5,384 bases of DNA from an uncultured bacterium (lineage in GTDB: Bacteria > Bacillota > Clostridia > Lachnospirales > Anaerotignaceae), in contig CAJMNV010000121.1 in assembly GCA_905214825.1 (NCBI GenBank), positions 1 through 5,384 on the forward strand, given 5' to 3'. Numbering within the stretch: the first letter of the stretch is position 1; every line of letters starts with the position of its first letter. The notes beneath the pieces were generated by a model. That model was given only the letters and a program-made list of their open reading frames with translations, was not told the DNA's origin and made no database searches. Shown here piece by piece: positions 1-4,798 of this stretch. A program made the position numbers and the translations under genes.

Positions 1-1
1 A

Positions 2-1030
2 AGCTTTGAAAATAAAGGTAACAGAGGGGCAGGCAAAGGTCCTTCCGCTCCTGTGCTGGCAAAGTGGTTAGGCGATGTGCGGACATTGTTTGATAAAGAA
101 ATGGTGACAGTGATACAAAATGATGCCATAGAACGCAAAGGTTTAAAACAACTTTTGCTGGAACCAGAATTGCTGGATACCATAGAGCCGGATATTAATA
201 TGGCATCTACATTGTTGATGCTCAAAGATCAAATACCTAAAAAATCAAAAGAGTCAGCAAGAAATTTTATCAAAAAAATTGTAGAAGAAATAAACAGAAG
301 AATGGAAAATCAAGTGCGACGTGCTGTGACAGCAGCATTAAACAAAAAAGAACATTCGCCGTTACCTTCGGCAGCAGCGATTGATTTTCGCTATACGATT
401 GCAAGAAATTTGCGACATTATCATAAAGAATTGCAAACCATTATACCCGAAAGAGTGTATTTTTTTGACCGTTCTGCAAAAATCAATCGTTGGAATGTGA
501 TATTGGATATTGACCAGAGTGGTTCTATGGGAGAGTCTATATTTTATTCTTCTGTGATGGCGTGTATATTGGCATCTATGGCATCTGTCAAAACAAATGT
601 TGTGGCGTTTGATACAAAGGTGATGGATTTGACACAATTGTGTCAAGACCCGGTGGATTTGCTGTTTGGTTTCCAAATGGGTGGGGGTACGGATATTGAA
701 AAATCGGTGGCGTATTGCCAGCAGTTTATAGAAACACCAAACAAAACATTGTTTTTCTTAATTTCGGATTTGATGGAAGGCGGCAATCGTAATGGCTTGT
801 TGCGACGGTTGGAAGATATGAAACAGTCTGGTGTGACGGTGGTTGTGCTTTTGGCTGTGGAAGATGGTGGTTATCCTTATTATGATGAGGATATTTCAAA
901 AAAGATTGCGAAAATGGGTATTCCTTGTTTTGCTTGTACACCTGAAAAATTGCCAGAACTTTTGGAAAGAGCATTGAAAAAAATGGATTTATCAGATTTT
1001 GCCAATGAGATAAAACGTAAGAAAAAATGA
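2..1030 (+). CDS. CoxE-like VWA domain protein, C-terminal part (5' end outside window)
   Basis: The frame is open from base 2 with no stop, so 342 residues are visible and the true start lies upstream. An internal GTG at 53 has no ribosome binding site. The first ~100 residues are helical and charged. A CoxE-like VWA domain follows from about codon 385 onward: it opens with a stretch typical of the family (RYTIARNLRHYHKEL, then IIPERVYFFDR) before the metal-ion-dependent adhesion site. MIDAS motif DQSGS is at 512-526, the MIDAS threonine in GGGTD at 689-691, and the aspartate in ISDLMEGG at 767-769, so the metal site looks intact. The C-terminus is lysine-rich. No signal peptide or membrane segment is visible, so the protein is probably cytoplasmic. 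Family knowledge: such proteins commonly partner with MoxR-type AAA+ ATPases encoded in the same operon, in chaperone-like or conflict-related systems. The ATPase is not in this window, so that partnership is inferred. Confidence 0.85.
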   Translation, partial: SFENKGNRGAGKGPSAPVLAKWLGDVRTLFDKEMVTVIQNDAIERKGLKQLLLEPELLDTIEPDINMASTLLMLKDQIPKKSKESARNFIKKIVEEINRRMENQVRRAVTAALNKKEHSPLPSAAAIDFRYTIARNLRHYHKELQTIIPERVYFFDRSAKINRWNVILDIDQSGSMGESIFYSSVMACILASMASVKTNVVAFDTKVMDLTQLCQDPVDLLFGFQMGGGTDIEKSVAYCQQFIETPNKTLFFLISDLMEGGNRNGLLRRLEDMKQSGVTVVVLLAVEDGGYPYYDEDISKKIAKMGIPCFACTPEKLPELLERALKKMDLSDFANEIKRKKK

Positions 1031-1543
1031 ATGGAAAGCTGGGAGTATATGAAAAAAAATGATATTTTTCAGCCAGAACAAAACTATCAAAGATATATTA
1101 TAGGAAAATTTCACAATGCGGATTTTGTGCCGAAAATGTTGAAAGAATATGGGGAATTGTGCGTAGATAGCCCGCAAATTACAGAATATGAAGTGGTTGG
1201 TAGTTGGACGATTATTCCATGTGGTACAAATTTGATAAGTAGAGGGAATTTTTTTGACTTGATGAGTTGGTTGTGTCAAGAAGGAGAAACAGCGTTTGCC
1301 ATTGCCATACACGAAAAAAACAGCTATTTTGCTGTGAGAGATACAGAAAATCCTTTTGGAGATACAGTGTTTGTAAAATTTGATGATGGTACATTGTTGT
1401 TTTGGTATTTGCCAAGAGGGCTGGTTGATGATATGGCATATGATGTTTTGGAAGATACAAATATATTGCAGGAATTTGAAAATCATCAAACATTTTTGAA
1501 AGAAATCAATGCAGTGTGTGTGTTGGAAAAAATAGAAAAGTAG
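1031..1543 (+). CDS. Uncharacterised 170-residue protein, next to the VWA gene
   Basis: I do not recognise this protein. It has 170 residues from the ATG directly after the VWA stop codon (TGA then ATG, no gap). A second in-frame ATG at 1049 would give 164 residues starting MKKNDIFQPEQ. GGGAG at 1041-1045 precedes that ATG, but only 3 nt away, so neither start has an ideal ribosome binding site. The protein is acidic and aromatic-rich, with no signal peptide or transmembrane helix. It looks like a soluble mixed alpha/beta fold, with likely strands around residues 54-64 (EVVGSWTIIPC), 88-103 and 112-127 (TVFVKFDDGTLLFWYL). Its four cysteines (44, 64, 82, 163) form no obvious metal motif. Codon use and AT-richness match the neighbours. 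The abutting junction implies co-transcription and probable translational coupling with the VWA gene. A terminator follows shortly after the stop. A functional link to the VWA/MoxR system is inferred from position only. Confidence 0.8.
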   Translation: MESWEYMKKNDIFQPEQNYQRYIIGKFHNADFVPKMLKEYGELCVDSPQITEYEVVGSWTIIPCGTNLISRGNFFDLMSWLCQEGETAFAIAIHEKNSYFAVRDTENPFGDTVFVKFDDGTLLFWYLPRGLVDDMAYDVLEDTNILQEFENHQTFLKEINAVCVLEKIEK

Positions 1544-1558
1544 AATTTGTTTTTTATC

Positions 1559-1607
1559 AAAAAGAAATAGGAGAATACTTTTTACAAAGTGTTCTCCTAT
1601 TGTTTTT
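1559..1607. terminator. Bidirectional intrinsic terminator
   Basis: A near-perfect 16-bp stem (1566-1581 with 1586-1601, one G-T wobble) encloses the 4-base loop TTAC. On the + strand it is followed by GTTTTT (1602-1607). On the - strand it is followed by the complement of AAAAAGAAA (1559-1567), which is a T-rich tract. It lies between the convergent ends of the 170-residue gene (stop at 1543) and rplT (stop at 1618), so it can end transcription from both sides. Confidence 0.9.
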
Positions 1608-1617
1608 ATGGATAGAA

Positions 1618-1974
1618 TTAGCTCAATTTTGCTTTTGCTGTGTTTACCAAAGCAGTAAATGCAGTGGGGTCGGATACAGCTAATTCAGCCAACATTTTTC
1701 TGTTGATTGTAACATCAGCCAGTTTCAAACCATGCATCAATTTGCTGTAAGAGATGTCGTTCATTCTAGCTGCTGCGTTAATTCTGGTAATCCACAGACT
1801 TCTGTAATCTCTTTTTGTCTGTTTTCTGCCAGCGAAAGCAAAAGCCATTGCTTTCATAACAGATTGTTTTGCGACTCTGTACTGTTTGCTTCTTGCACCA
1901 CGATAGCCTCTAGCCAGTTTCAGAACCTTTTTATGTTTTTTTCTCGCATTTAATGCGCCTTTTACTCTTGCCAT
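1618..1974 (-). CDS. rplT: 50S ribosomal protein L20
   Basis: A 118-residue protein, the same length as E. coli L20. It starts MARVKGALNARKKHKKVLK and carries the family blocks ARGYRGARSKQYRVAKQSV, RDYRSLWITRINAAAR and ISYSKLMHGLK. The N-terminal half is very basic, as expected for the extension that threads into 23S rRNA. L20 binds 23S rRNA early in large-subunit assembly. In Firmicutes and Proteobacteria it also represses its own operon by binding leader mRNA. The start ATG (1974-1972) has AGGAGGAC at 1988-1981. It is the last gene of infC-rpmI-rplT, 31 nt after rpmI, and is followed by the bidirectional terminator. No anomaly is seen. Confidence 0.98.
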   Translation of the reverse strand: MARVKGALNARKKHKKVLKLARGYRGARSKQYRVAKQSVMKAMAFAFAGRKQTKRDYRSLWITRINAAARMNDISYSKLMHGLKLADVTINRKMLAELAVSDPTAFTALVNTAKAKLS

Positions 1975-2005
1975 TGTAAAGTCCTCCTAAAAAATATACT
2001 CGAAA

Positions 2006-2206
2006 TTATGCGTAAGGTAACAGTGTTTTTTTGATGCTGTTCAATACAGTTTTGTCAACTGTTGTAGCATGTCTTAAATTTCTTTTTCTTTTTCTGGACT
2101 TTTTACCAAGAATATGTTGTGTGTTACATTTGTTTCTTTTTAATTGTCCTGTTGCAGTGACTCTAAATCTTTTCGCTGCTGCTTTTTTTGTTTTCAACTT
2201 AGGCAT
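2006..2206 (-). CDS. rpmI: 50S ribosomal protein L35
   Basis: A 66-residue, highly basic protein starting MPKLKTKKAAAKRFRVTATG. It has the L35 signature block HILGKKSRKRKRNLR and ends near LLPYA. Length is normal for the family (about 64-66). L35 is a small component of the large ribosomal subunit. The start ATG (2206-2204) follows AGGAGG at 2220-2215 with 8 nt spacing. It sits between infC (53-nt gap) and rplT (31-nt gap), the conserved bacterial order, and is presumably co-transcribed from the promoter upstream of infC. The 53-nt gap after infC holds nothing beyond the ribosome binding site that I can recognise. Confidence 0.98.
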   Translation of the reverse strand: MPKLKTKKAAAKRFRVTATGQLKRNKCNTQHILGKKSRKRKRNLRHATTVDKTVLNSIKKTLLPYA

Positions 2207-2259
2207 TTCGTATTCCTCCTAAAATCTTATGGTTTACTTATTTTCTATTCGGGACATGA

Positions 2260-2766
2260 TTAGCTTTTTGGAGCCAAAAACATCACCAAGCTTTTGCCTT
2301 CCATTTTGGGTTCTTTGTCAATCATACCAAATTCGGCAGTTGCTTTTGCGAAATCCTCCAAAATTGTCATACCAACTTTGGAATGACCAATTTCACGACC
2401 TCTAAAACGAATGCTTACTTTTACTTTGTCGCCGTTTTTCAAAAATTCGTTTGCCTTCTTGACCTTAACCTGAACATCATGTGTATCGATACTGGGGGAC
2501 AAACGCAATTCTTTTACGTCAACGGTTTTTTGTTTCTTTTTTGCTTCTTTTTCTTTTTTTGCTTGGTCGAATTTGTACTTGCCGTAATCCATGATACGAC
2601 AAACAGGCGGTTTTGCCGTTGGAGCAATTTTCACCAAGTCCAGTCTTCGTTCGTCTGCAATTTTTTGGGCATCTCTGGAAGACATAATTCCTAGCTGTTC
2701 GCCGTTTTCATCAATTAGTCTGATTTCCTTGTCCCGAATTTGTTCGTTAATCATTAAGTCAGTAAT
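2260..2766 (-). CDS. infC: Translation initiation factor IF-3, probable ATT start
   Basis: IF3 binds the 30S subunit, keeps it apart from 50S and checks start codon and initiator tRNA. From the ATT start the protein has 168 residues, normal for Firmicutes. The N-domain begins with MINEQIRDKEIRLID and includes APTAKPPVCRIMDYGKYKF (residues 48-66). A lysine/glutamate-rich helical linker follows (about 66-83). The C-domain contains ELRLSPSID and VSIRFRGREIGH and ends VMFLAPKS. Start choice: AGGAGG at 2781-2776 lies 9 nt before ATT at 2766-2764. The in-frame ATG at 2754 is 21 nt from that site. The ATG at 2847 lies in the leader, within a terminator-like hairpin. AUU starts are known for infC in E. 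coli and some bacilli and allow autoregulation by IF3. It is the first gene of infC-rpmI-rplT. Confidence 0.95.
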   Translation of the reverse strand: MTDLMINEQIRDKEIRLIDENGEQLGIMSSRDAQKIADERRLDLVKIAPTAKPPVCRIMDYGKYKFDQAKKEKEAKKKQKTVDVKELRLSPSIDTHDVQVKVKKANEFLKNGDKVKVSIRFRGREIGHSKVGMTILEDFAKATAEFGMIDKEPKMEGKSLVMFLAPKS

Positions 2767-2781
2767 AGCCAAGCACCTCCT
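2764..2781 (-). promoter_or_regulatory. infC ribosome binding site with ATT start codon
   Basis: Read on the - strand, AGGAGGTG begins at 2781, and the core AGGAGG (2781-2776) is followed by 9 nt and then ATT (2766-2764) in frame with IF3. This is the only strong ribosome binding site near the IF3 N-terminus. It decides the start against the more distant ATG codons at 2847 and 2754. Confidence 0.85.
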
Positions 2782-2817
2782 AAATTTTTTCAAAACAGTT
2801 TTATTTTTGGCTGCAAT

Positions 2818-2847
2818 AAAAAATGCACCGAAAGAAATCCGCTGCAT
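2818..2847 (-). terminator. Attenuator-type intrinsic terminator in the infC leader
   Basis: On the - strand, ATGCAGCGGA (2847-2838) pairs with TTCGGTGCAT (2832-2823) around the loop TTTCT. The stem has ten positions, with one G-G mismatch and one G-U pair. Six Ts follow (2823-2818, the first being the stem's last base). It sits about 37 nt upstream of the infC ribosome binding site, so it would act before the coding region. This is the expected arrangement for leader attenuation. Confidence 0.65.
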
Positions 2848-2852
2848 ACAAG

Positions 2853-2871
2853 AAAAACAGAGTATACTCTG
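2853..2871 (-). terminator. Possible second (upstream) hairpin with T-run in the infC leader
   Basis: CAGAGTATACTCTG (2871-2858) is perfectly self-complementary: a 5-bp stem with loop TATA. TTTTT follows (2857-2853). The upstream AAGG could extend the stem by pairing with those Ts. The stem is short, so termination would be weak. It could instead be a structural element of the leader or a pause site. Confidence 0.4.
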
Positions 2872-2947
2872 CCTTATGATACTGTATGAACCTTACGAGC
2901 CTTTTGCTGCAAGGTGAGAAGCGGAACTTCTTCTTTGTTACTGGGAT

Positions 2948-2976
2948 AGTTTAGCATAGTTTTACATGTTCGTCAA
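2948..2976 (-). promoter_or_regulatory. Sigma-A-type promoter of infC-rpmI-rplT
   Basis: On the - strand the -35 box is TTGACG (2976-2971, 5 of 6 to TTGACA). A 17-nt spacer separates it from the -10 box TAAACT (2953-2948). TGC directly before the -10 gives an extended -10. The predicted start is A2942 or G2941. An A-rich stretch just upstream of the -35 could act as an UP-like element. Confidence 0.8.
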
Positions 2977-2995
2977 TGTTTTTTTGTATTTTGTA

Positions 2996-3023
2996 TTGTT
3001 TTGTGCAAATTTTTTTGTAAAAT
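2996..3023 (+). promoter_or_regulatory. Tentative promoter of the BofC-like gene
   Basis: TTGTTT (2996-3001), a 16-nt spacer and TAAAAT (3018-3023) form a plausible but imperfect sigma-A-like promoter for the gene starting at 3076. It is divergent from the infC promoter, whose -35 lies only about 20 bp away. Other box choices in this AT-rich stretch are possible. Apart from the leader, the two promoters and the ribosome binding site, I see nothing else in the 309-base gap 2767-3075. Confidence 0.35.
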
Positions 3024-3075
3024 GGCATAAATAACGGAAAAAATGCCCATACTTGGTTGCAAGAGGTGGTAGCAT

Positions 3076-3621
3076 ATGAAAAAAACGATTGTGATTGTGA
3101 GCATTAGTGCTGTTTTGACATTTGTCATTAGTTTTGTTGTTGTGTATAAATATATGAAAACACAGACACAACAACAAGAAATACAAAAAGCAATGTTGAA
3201 AGAAGTTTCAAACAAAGAGGAGAGAATTGCATCAAATGCAGAAATTGTATATCAATATTATTATACAAAAGACCAAGTAACAAAAGAACAAACAGAACCT
3301 GTGCAAGATTATATGAAAGGGCTTTCTTTGCAACAAGTACAAAGTATTTATGAAGGTTGGCAGGTGGTGTATTTTGCATCGGATAAAGTGATATTGCGTT
3401 GTAGTGTAATTGGTAGCAGCAAAGAAAGTTATTTGTTGGGTGAAAAAGATGGGTATTTGGCAGTGTTTTTGGAAGATGAAAATAAAAAAGTGTCGCTGTA
3501 TGAATGTACCAATACGCCTGTGCAGATATTGCCAGAAACAGAACAACGACAATTAAAAGAAGGCATTACGATATTGGGTGAGGCGAATTTGACAAAAGTT
3601 TTGGCAGAATATACCAGTTAA
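3076..3621 (+). CDS. Membrane-anchored protein with BofC-like C-terminal domain
   Basis: A 181-residue protein. Residues 1-4 (MKKT) precede one hydrophobic helix (about 5-24, ending VVVYKYMK), which reads as a signal anchor with the rest outside the membrane. There is no lipobox cysteine. A glutamine/lysine-rich linker (28-50) follows, then a middle region with YQYYYTKDQVTKEQTEP. The C-terminal part (about 115-180) has the pattern of the BofC C-terminal domain: YLLGEKDGYLAVFLEDE, LYECTNTPVQILPETEQRQLKEGI, then LGEANLTKVLAEYTS. In Bacillus, BofC is a secreted forespore protein that restrains the SpoIVB signalling protease. Clostridial proteins sharing only this domain are common and of unknown role, so a sporulation function is not claimed. 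GAGGTG (3063-3068) precedes the ATG. The gene is divergent from infC and is followed after 76 nt, with no obvious terminator, by the DUF1540 gene. Confidence 0.75.
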   Translation: MKKTIVIVSISAVLTFVISFVVVYKYMKTQTQQQEIQKAMLKEVSNKEERIASNAEIVYQYYYTKDQVTKEQTEPVQDYMKGLSLQQVQSIYEGWQVVYFASDKVILRCSVIGSSKESYLLGEKDGYLAVFLEDENKKVSLYECTNTPVQILPETEQRQLKEGITILGEANLTKVLAEYTS

Positions 3622-3683
3622 TTTTCTATGTTTTGTTAGGTATGATTTTGGTGTGTGTGGAGAAACTATAGTTGTAACAAAAA

Positions 3684-3700
3684 AGGAGGCGGTATATATG
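3684..3700 (+). promoter_or_regulatory. Ribosome binding site fixing the DUF1540 start
   Basis: AGGAGG (3684-3689) lies 8 nt before the ATG at 3698-3700. It rules out the upstream in-frame GTG at 3653, which has no such site. The 76-nt gap before this gene (3622-3697) holds TATGAT (3641-3646) and TATAGT (3667-3672), which resemble -10 boxes. Neither has a convincing -35, so read-through from the upstream gene is equally possible. Confidence 0.85.
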
Positions 3701-3859
3701 GAACAATGTAATGAATGTATTAGATGTACTGTAGATAACTGCAAACATCACCACAGTAACAAAAATTATTGCACATTGGAAACCATCCAGGTGGGCACAC
3801 ATGAGGCAAATCCGAAAATGGACCAATGTACAGACTGTCTTTCTTATATGAAAAGATAA
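3698..3859 (+). CDS. Small cysteine-rich DUF1540 protein
   Basis: A 53-residue protein starting MEQCNECIRCTVDNCKHH. It has seven cysteines, at 4, 7, 10, 15, 25, 44 and 47, and a His triplet at 17-19. The layout (C-x-V-x-NC-x-HH, then NYCTLETIQVGTHEAN, then QCTDCLSYMKR) is that of DUF1540 domain proteins, which are common in Clostridia. The C-x2-C-x2-C and C-x2-C pairs plus histidines suggest metal, probably zinc, binding. The biochemical role of the family is not known to me. There is no membrane segment, so it is probably cytoplasmic or, in sporeformers, possibly spore-associated (speculative). It has its own strong ribosome binding site and may share a transcript with the BofC-like gene. 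A bidirectional terminator follows its stop after 15 nt. Confidence 0.88.
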   Translation: MEQCNECIRCTVDNCKHHHSNKNYCTLETIQVGTHEANPKMDQCTDCLSYMKR

Positions 3860-3874
3860 GTAATACAGTAGATG

Positions 3875-3915
3875 AAAAAAAATGGATATTTCAAAATAGA
3901 AATATCCGTTTTTTT
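3875..3915. terminator. Bidirectional intrinsic terminator
   Basis: GGATATTTC (3884-3892) and GAAATATCC (3899-3907) form a perfect 9-bp stem around the loop AAAATA. A T-G wobble (3883/3908) can extend it. Seven Ts (3909-3915) follow on the + strand. Eight As (3875-3882) precede it, giving a T-tract on the - strand. It lies between the convergent DUF1540 gene (stop at 3859) and SUKH gene (stop at 3918). Confidence 0.92.
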
Positions 3916-3917
3916 AT

Positions 3918-4700
3918 TTATTCTTCATCTTCGTCATCATATGGTTCATTGATAATCATCAGTTGCAAAAAGTTTTTTTCTTGGTTTACCCAACAAAAAT
4001 ACAATATATTGGTATCTGTATCCAAACAGGTATTGACACCATCTTTTTCGGTGATGGAAAGGTCAATATCTGCATTTTTTAATGTTTCTATGATGTCATC
4101 ATGTTTAGAGACATCATACCCATTTCCAATTTCATAAGATGCCATAAAGAAAATAGAGTTTAAGAAAGACGCAGTATCATCAGCAGTTTTTTCAAATGTG
4201 ATGAAATCATCATTGGTGGTGATATACATAGGAGGATTTGGGATACCTTGTTCTAAATCACGACGCAAATAACCAGCATTCCAACAACCTTGATTTTCAT
4301 ACCAAGTCAATACATACTCTTGTGTGACAGTGTGCCATTGGTCACGAGGTAGTTGACAAAGTCGATAAATTTCATGTTCTGCACAGGCTTCGTCGATTTC
4401 TTCTTTTGTCATGTCTTGTAAATCTTTTGCATAATCTTCAATATCTTCTTCCAAAAATTCATAGTTGGTCATGATTTCACTTGGTTTATTGATGTGGTTA
4501 AAAATATCATTGATTGGGTGATTTCCGCAATACGTCATATATTCTTTGTAAAATGGCGGAAATGTAATGTGATATTTTTGTTCCACAGCAGTGATTTCTT
4601 GTTCCGAAAATCCAGTGAATGGTTCCGTAAAATCACATTCCTCAAATTGATGTAAATAGTCTAGCATTTCCCATGTTGTCAAATTATATTTTTTTGCCAT
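3918..4700 (-). CDS. SMI1/KNR4 (SUKH superfamily) protein
   Basis: A 260-residue protein. Residues 30-59 carry the characteristic SUKH N-terminal motif: GFSEQEITAVEQKYHITFPP, then FYKEYMTYCG. Further family-like blocks are the motif around ENQGCWNAGYL (136-146) and the NPPMYIT strand (155-161). The protein is strongly acidic and ends DDEDEE. There is no signal peptide or membrane segment, so it should be cytoplasmic. Family knowledge: many bacterial SUKH proteins are immunity proteins that neutralise polymorphic or contact-dependent toxins, often nucleases or deaminases, by direct binding. Others are orphans of unknown role. No toxin gene is adjacent here, so this may be an orphan immunity protein or a domesticated copy. 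AGGAGGTG (4715-4708) precedes the ATG (4700-4698). The gene has its own promoter downstream of proS and the bidirectional terminator at its end, so it appears to be a single-gene unit. Confidence 0.82.
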   Translation of the reverse strand: MAKKYNLTTWEMLDYLHQFEECDFTEPFTGFSEQEITAVEQKYHITFPPFYKEYMTYCGNHPINDIFNHINKPSEIMTNYEFLEEDIEDYAKDLQDMTKEEIDEACAEHEIYRLCQLPRDQWHTVTQEYVLTWYENQGCWNAGYLRRDLEQGIPNPPMYITTNDDFITFEKTADDTASFLNSIFFMASYEIGNGYDVSKHDDIIETLKNADIDLSITEKDGVNTCLDTDTNILYFCWVNQEKNFLQLMIINEPYDDEDEE

Positions 4701-4727
4701 AAAAATACACCTCCTATATTTCTATTT

Positions 4728-4756
4728 ATCATAGCACGCAAACATATGTTTGTCTA
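4728..4756 (-). promoter_or_regulatory. Promoter of the SUKH gene
   Basis: On the - strand the -35 box is TAGACA (4756-4751, 5 of 6 to TTGACA). A 17-nt spacer separates it from the -10 box TATGAT (4733-4728), which is directly preceded by TGC (extended -10). The leader to the ATG would be only about 20-25 nt, with the ribosome binding site near its start. I see no convincing terminator between proS and this promoter, so some read-through from proS is possible. Confidence 0.75.
4739..4752. promoter_or_regulatory. 14-bp perfect palindrome overlapping the SUKH promoter, possible operator
   Basis: CAAACATATGTTTG is a perfect inverted repeat. It occupies most of the spacer between the -35 and -10 boxes and overlaps the last two bases of the -35. 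This is where a dimeric repressor would block RNA polymerase. It has no loop and no T-tract, which makes a terminator role unlikely. The binding protein is unknown, and chance occurrence in AT-rich DNA is possible. Confidence 0.4.
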
Positions 4757-4798
4757 GTAAAATGTAAAGATATAGAAGGTGTTTGATTAGTTAGATTT

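Larger units (their letters stand above)
2767..2942 (-). promoter_or_regulatory. Structured 5' leader of infC-rpmI-rplT (L20-leader-like)
   Basis: About 175 nt separate the predicted transcription start (2942 or 2941) from the infC start. Visible elements in transcript order are: hairpin A (2931-2917, AGAAG/CTTCT with loop TTCCG); hairpin B (2915-2890, ten pairs with one bulged C, loop AAAAG); a self-complementary hairpin with T-run (2871-2853); and a terminator-like hairpin with six Ts (2847-2818). TCCGC at 2925-2921 (loop of A) can pair with GCGGA at 2842-2838, inside the terminator's left arm, so a long-range pairing could compete with termination. AGCCAA (2812-2807) can also pair with TTGGCT (2772-2767), enclosing the infC ribosome binding site. 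Family knowledge: Firmicutes infC operons have an L20-binding leader controlling termination. Assignment to that family is inferred from position and architecture, without a covariance search. Confidence 0.7.

Noticed and set aside
53..55. GTG as start of the VWA gene
   Set aside because: The reading frame is open to the window edge, and there is no ribosome binding site before the GTG, so the gene almost certainly begins upstream.
992..1489. Open frames antisense to the 170-residue gene
   Set aside because: Their products are rich in His, Phe, Ile and Tyr, as expected for reverse-strand readings of AT-rich coding DNA. They have no ribosome binding sites and overlap a better-supported gene.
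2767..2847. A longer IF3 starting at the codon at 2847, adding 27 residues
   Set aside because: The extra residues do not resemble IF3. The codon has no ribosome binding site and lies in the left arm of a terminator-like hairpin. A strong AGGAGG sits downstream of it, correctly spaced for ATT at 2766.
3024..3047. GGCAT/ATGCC inverted repeat upstream of the BofC-like gene as a terminator or operator
   Set aside because: The stem is only 5 bp with a 14-nt A-rich loop and no T-tract on the + strand. It is readily explained by chance.
3653..3697. N-terminal extension of the DUF1540 protein from a GTG at 3653
   Set aside because: The extension runs through the AGGAGG at 3684-3689, which is ideally spaced for the ATG at 3698. 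The family normally starts close to the first cysteine cluster.
3826..4137. Open frame on the + strand running from the DUF1540 gene end into the SUKH gene
   Set aside because: It crosses the bidirectional terminator and is antisense to the SUKH gene, and its low-complexity serine run comes from the reverse of acidic codons.
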